From positions 676,001-740,000 of the forward strand of contig CALNXK010000081.1 in the NCBI GenBank assembly GCA_942486035.1: a stretch of 64,000 nucleotides of DNA, given 5' to 3'. The first letter of the stretch is position 1. Each line of letters begins with the position of its first letter. The position numbers were made by a program, and so were the translations under genes. A model generated the notes under the pieces. It ran no database searches. It had not been told where the DNA came from and was given only the letters and a program-made list of their open reading frames with translations. The DNA comes from Porites lobata. Lineage: Eukaryota; Cnidaria; Anthozoa; Scleractinia; Poritidae. Positions 60,501 through 64,000 of this stretch are shown piece by piece.

Positions 60501-63500
60501 ACATAAACATGCATATGGGGTATTCCCTAGCCCAATCACAAAATGCACTAGCCCCTATTCCGTTACTCCAGAAATTCAGTATGCCTTAAGTATTCACCTC
60601 TAAACTGAAGGCCTCTTTCTTGCTATAAAGGTATGTTACACATTTGGTCTTTTGGTGCCTGTAGACTGCTTGTAGTCTACTCATGATTACTATAGTATAT
60701 ACTTCATGGCATCAACTTTATCTTAGGTTTGTACATTTGCAGGAACTATGTTTAACTACCACTGCTGCTAGCTCACGACTACTACTGACAGTATATATTA
60801 TCATAATGGTGTCAAGTTTATCTTAATTTTATGAATTTTCAGGTACTATGTTCAACTACCACTTCCGCTAGCTCACGAGTACCATGATATTGATGATATA
60901 CCCATGGATCCTGAAGAGAGTGCCGAGTCCCAGGGTCAGCGCCTTAATCCTGAAGTCATGAATAAGATTCGTGAACTAGTCGCAAGAGGTGTCAGTGGGA
61001 TATACACTGTTAAACACTGCTTGAAGGTGTTTGTGGAGAAGGAATTGTTTGCAAATGTGGAAGCACCAGCCAGACATAACAGGTCATATTTCCCTACCAT
61101 CATTGATATTCAGAATCATATTCATCAAGCTCAGATGGCGCTAGCCACTGGAAGTCTCATGCCTCTTCCTCCGGTGAGTTGTATGATGTTATTTTCTTTA
61201 TATGGGGTTTTATAATATTATTATGCAACTTCATGTGTGCTGATTAGCCGAGAGCTACTTTTGTATAAAAGACCATGGAAATAATGTGATGGTGGTGCAA
61301 TTTGTTTTTGTCTTGGTCCCACACATGAATTTCCAAGAAACTTCAATTGAAATCAAAGTTAGAAACTGTCAGTGTTATTGCAAAAAACAAATCAACAACA
61401 CTTTTCCATAGTCTGTGCTCTTATCGACCATAGAAATGTCAAAATATTCAAAACTTTGCAGTGAAACCACTTGCCTGCAGCTCAGGTTCTACTTGAGTTT
61501 TGAACATTTTGACGTCATTTCTATGGTCGATAAGAGTACGGACCATGGAATATTGTTGTTGACTTGTTAAATAATTACCCTATGGCTTACTATTTAAAGG
61601 GTATTTGACAGAATTCTTTTATTTGCATGATAGAATCTACACAGTGTCCTGATAAGGTATCTATTTTTCCTTCACTCTGTTTTTATGTACCAAAAACTTG
61701 AAATGTCAGTTGATTGATCTAGTGGGTCACAAAACTGAACAAAATAATGAAACCAGGAGACTAGGAATGATTGTGACAACACTTCGGGATTTTCTGTTTC
61801 TTGGCAAGCAAATTTCTCAGTTGTTTCTTTCTTGTTGTGTTCAAAGCAGAATATCGTGAACTGATGTCACAATCATTCCCAGTCTCCTGTTTTCAGTTGT
61901 GTGGTTTTGTACCCCACCGAAAGTGGTATGTCACTTCTTTGGCATGTCAAAACACCAAACAGAAAAATGGATGTTGAAAAATTGTTTTTGGTATATCCTT
62001 ATCCAGACATTGTGTAGATTCTAAAAGCAAGATAAAAAATTCTGTTTTTAAACTTAAATTTGTTTCTTTAAGCTCACAAATTTCCCTCAAAGTTATCTGC
62101 AACTCAAAGAGAAAACCCGTAAGAGAAAGCACACTCCAGAAAAACTCTCACAATCATCACAGACCTCAACTGAAACCATCACAAGTATACAGCGGCAATA
62201 TTCCTCTGCAAGGATGACGTCACAAGATCAGGAGCAGCTACTCCATCAGGTATATAATACATAGTGTCAAACCTCTTATAAGCGACCACCCAAAATGTGA
62301 AGACTTAGTGGTTGCTTATGGAAGGTGGTTGTTCACAAGAAGCGAACCAAAGGGAGTCTCTTCTTAGAAGTGGTTCGGACACATCTACTTTATCAAAGAT
62401 AATTTATTGCATGGAATTTCTAAGTTGTATTATGTGTAGTGCCATGTTGATGCTAAAAGTTTTTCTTATACTCTAAGTAACATACAATGGAGGACAAAAA
62501 TCCTTTGAACGGGTATGGAAAACCTTCCTTCCACATCCTTAACTTATCAAATGTTCAGATGTTGCACAATATACACTTCTCTAACCACTTGGATGCCATG
62601 ACTGGCCCTCCCCTCCCCCCTCCAAACAATATTGGGATGAAGAAACACTTTTAGGACAGGGTAAAGTGTACAGGGGTGCACAAACTACAACATTGCTTGG
62701 GGCAAGGGGGAAAGGGGGAAAAATTAAGGCAGATCGTGTTAATTGTCCTAAGAATTTTGTCCTCCATTGTAGTTCATACAGCAAACATAGAGATCAGACC
62801 ATGTACATAGTGGTTGCCAACAAAAGGTTAAAAACAATGGAAAATTAGTCAGCCCTAAAATGTGGTCACTGTCACTTACAGAAGGGGGTTGTTTGTGAGA
62901 GTTTCCAACTGTACAGTAAGTGTTTGTTTGGCAGGGGAATTTTTGGTGTTTTGTATAGGTGGTTCAATTCTCATGGGAGGTGGTTGCTATTAGAGGTGGT
63001 TGCACATGGAGGTTTGGTTTTACTGTACCGTGTATCTCCTGGAAAAGTGTCCGTGCTTGAATATTTGGTTGCCATTGAATAAGTGTCCACCTCAAGGCCA
63101 AACAAGCAAAATAAAAAATGCCTGCCTGGAATAAGTTCCTATCTCCCTCTCACCTTCTTACACAGCAAGGATGTTGTCATTGAGAAAGCCTTTTTTTGCA
63201 CTTTTATCAAATAAAATCATCAATCTAGAGTTTCAGGGAGTGTTTAATAAACATCTCAATAAGCAGCCTCCTCAAGCACCAATTCCTTTAATTTTCACTA
63301 AAATGCCTGTCAAATTTTGTCCATGGTGCCTTTGAAGATTGTCCCATCTCGGACAAAATTTATAAAATTGTAACAAACTATTCGTATTGGTCAAATGTTG
63401 GTGATCACAGAAAATTTGTCAAAATAAACAGCTTTTTCACCAGTTGGGATGGGCCCATGGTTACTAAAATGGTAAAATAATGATTATTTTACCATTTTTA

Positions 63501-63668
63501 CCATTTTTTGTGATGTTTAACAGACAAGCAGAGAGAATTACCATGGCAGTGAACAGGCACACCAGCTTGGAATCATTCAGGGTACTGATGGACAAGCTAC
63601 TGAAGTCGATCTTTCTAATCAGCATCAGATTCTCATCACACAGGGCTCTGGATCAGGACGAGATGAAG
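56830..63668 (+). CDS. CARF: CARF, calcium-responsive transcription factor (3' end outside the window)
   Basis: In mammals CARF (ALS2CR8) binds a calcium-response element and drives activity-dependent transcription in the nucleus. Coding exons: 56,830-57,517; 59,967-60,231; 60,843-61,173; 62,073-62,249; 63,524-63,668, all joining in phase (535 codons plus one base). The first 150 residues are rich in S, T, Q and A, like an activation region. The conserved domain follows: HDCELIGDSYRGYV, LILTLHKQHTSSCWGTRQSP, RLMWKSQYVPYDGIPFLNTG, then VMECQYGPRRKG and HRPTCPARIYIKKVRKFPEF. Exon 4 has a KEKTRKRKH basic stretch. The frame opens at 56,830 right after a stop; the ATG at 56,881 has a better context (ACAATGG) and may be the true start. 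No further exon is certain before the edge. Confidence 0.9.
57744..58261. mobile_element. TAGCCTG element with about 100-bp terminal repeats, CARF intron 1
   Basis: 518 bp; both ends carry about 102 nearly identical inverted bases beginning TAGCCTGCGAAAACATCC. Flanks GATTTTTTT and GAGTTTTTT agree at 8 of 9. This longer form shows that the short hairpins at 9,370, 15,772 and 56,125 are internal-deletion derivatives or relatives. Confidence 0.9.
58930..59263. mobile_element. AGGGGCTGTGTCA MITE flanked by TTAA
   Basis: AGGGGCTGTGTC at the left and GACATAGCTCCT at the right, both next to TTTAAA containing the TTAA target. About 334 bp. Confidence 0.65.
59284..59463. mobile_element. CAGTCTAACCTCT mariner-like MITE
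   Basis: GCAGTCTAACCTCTCCTTACG and inverse of ACAGTCAAACCTCTTTAATACC at the ends, with internal ACACCTCT repeats. Confidence 0.65.
59471..59836. mobile_element. TACCGTAAAATTCCGAAAATA MITE with GGGGCTTATATTC array
   Basis: Perfect ends TACCGTAAAATTCCGAAAAT and inverse. Inside, GGAGGGGCTTATATTC repeats about seven times with drift. It abuts the preceding MITE in CARF intron 1. Confidence 0.85.
59967..60231 (+). CDS. CARF: CARF exon 2
   Basis: 265 bases; acceptor TTTGCCATAG. Encodes RRATVMECQYGPRRKG to RLAGVDIGGEE, the most conserved CARF block. Confidence 0.92.
60843..61173 (+). CDS. CARF: CARF exon 3
   Basis: 331 bases from a TTTTCAG acceptor to a GTGAGT donor. Encodes YYVQLPLPLAHEYHDIDD to GSLMPLPP, including VKHCLKVFVEKELF. 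Confidence 0.9.
61387..61570. mobile_element. Inverted-repeat element, CARF intron 3
   Basis: About 58-bp arms pair across 184 bp: CTTATCGACCATAGAAATG and its inverse, extending outward through CAACAACA. Confidence 0.75.
61750..61897. mobile_element. Second inverted-repeat element, CARF intron 3
   Basis: CAGGAGACTAGGAATGATTG and its near inverse at 61,850-61,893, with about 45-bp arms. Confidence 0.7.
62073..62249 (+). CDS. CARF: CARF exon 4
   Basis: 177 bases, phase 0 in and out. Encodes LTNFPQSYLQLKEKTRKRKH then S/T/Q-rich sequence to EQLLHQ. Confidence 0.82.
62271..63027. mobile_element. AGTGTCAAACCTC element, CARF intron 4
   Basis: AGTGTCAAACCTCTTATAAG start and GGAGGTTTGGTTTTACTGT end, with GTGGTTGC repeats near both ends. 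May contain a second copy of the right end at about 62,900. Confidence 0.55.
63524..63668 (+). CDS. CARF: CARF exon 5
   Basis: 145 bases after a TGTTTAACAG acceptor. Encodes TSRENYHGSEQAHQLG to ITQGSGSGRDE, ending one base into the next codon. A GGTTTGTCC site after TTCTTCAG at 63,943 is a possible next acceptor but cannot be confirmed here. Confidence 0.75.
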
Positions 63669-64000
63669 GTCAGAGAGAAACTTTTTACTTTTGATGGCCC
63701 ATGTCATGTAATTTGCTACATGAGTGGGCCATTTCCAAACAAATTTACAAATGTGCACTACAGCAGTATGTAGGATGTATCTAGGATTTTTATTGACAGA
63801 TCTGTCCCTGTCTGCAGTTTGAGTGAAAGCAAGTGTTAAGTAATTTTTTTGTACATGAATGCATCAGTACGGTTATTATGAACTGTTAGGCTAACAAGTT
63901 TACAAAACCCCCAATATTGCAAATCTGTTTCAATCTTCTTCAGGTTTGTCCATCCATTACTCCTTAAATTTACTGGTTATTCATACCCAATACCATCTTT

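Noticed and set aside
63943..64000. CARF exon 6
   Set aside because: There is an acceptor-like TTCTTCAG, but the frame that fits the phase gives no CARF-like residues before the window ends.

Overview
Eukaryotic nuclear DNA, most likely from an anthozoan cnidarian (stony coral or sea anemone). The reasons are intron-split animal genes (PDE3, CARF, a secreted C-type lectin), a Penelope-like retroelement, a Harbinger element with a Myb partner, and many short inverted-repeat elements of the kinds crowded into cnidarian introns. The species cannot be named from the sequence. I saw no operons, CRISPR array, tRNA or rRNA.

Layout, 1-32,060: a repeat-driven rearranged block. A long inverted duplication pairs 1-9,785 (left arm) with 15,455-31,016 (right arm, interrupted by a 6-kb insertion at 24,399-30,456). 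The spacer between the arms holds a decayed Harbinger DDE transposase (10,330-11,338) and a further copy (11,757-15,462) of the middle of the arm, in the same orientation as the right arm. The order is F-X-M-T-X'-M'-X'-F', where F carries the lectin CTLD exon, X the lectin signal-peptide exon and its upstream DNA, M a Harbinger Myb-like gene, and T the transposase. The left lectin gene is open, the right copy has two stop codons, and the middle copy keeps only the signal-peptide exon. Both outer ends lie in a Penelope-like reverse transcriptase, each copy broken by different insertions.

32,060-37,300: no recognisable gene. It holds several inverted-repeat elements, including a 1-kb element full of ATCGAT palindromes.

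37,303-51,851 (minus): a PDE3-type cyclic nucleotide phosphodiesterase. Eight coding exons are placed to the base and have compatible reading phases; one linking exon is missing. Introns carry at least nine short elements with visible terminal repeats.

51,852-56,829: a shared intergenic region between divergently transcribed PDE3 and CARF, with short elements and a probable LINE 3' tail.

56,830-63,668 and beyond (plus): a CARF (calcium-responsive transcription factor, ALS2CR8 family) gene. Five coding exons are placed and the 3' end lies outside the window.

The two complete loci belong to cAMP/cGMP breakdown (PDE3) and calcium-dependent transcription (CARF); nothing in the sequence proves joint regulation beyond their head-to-head arrangement. 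The strongest unusual signals are the inverted triplication and its datable internal history, the lectin copies with traded motifs, and the nested elements whose target duplications can be read directly.
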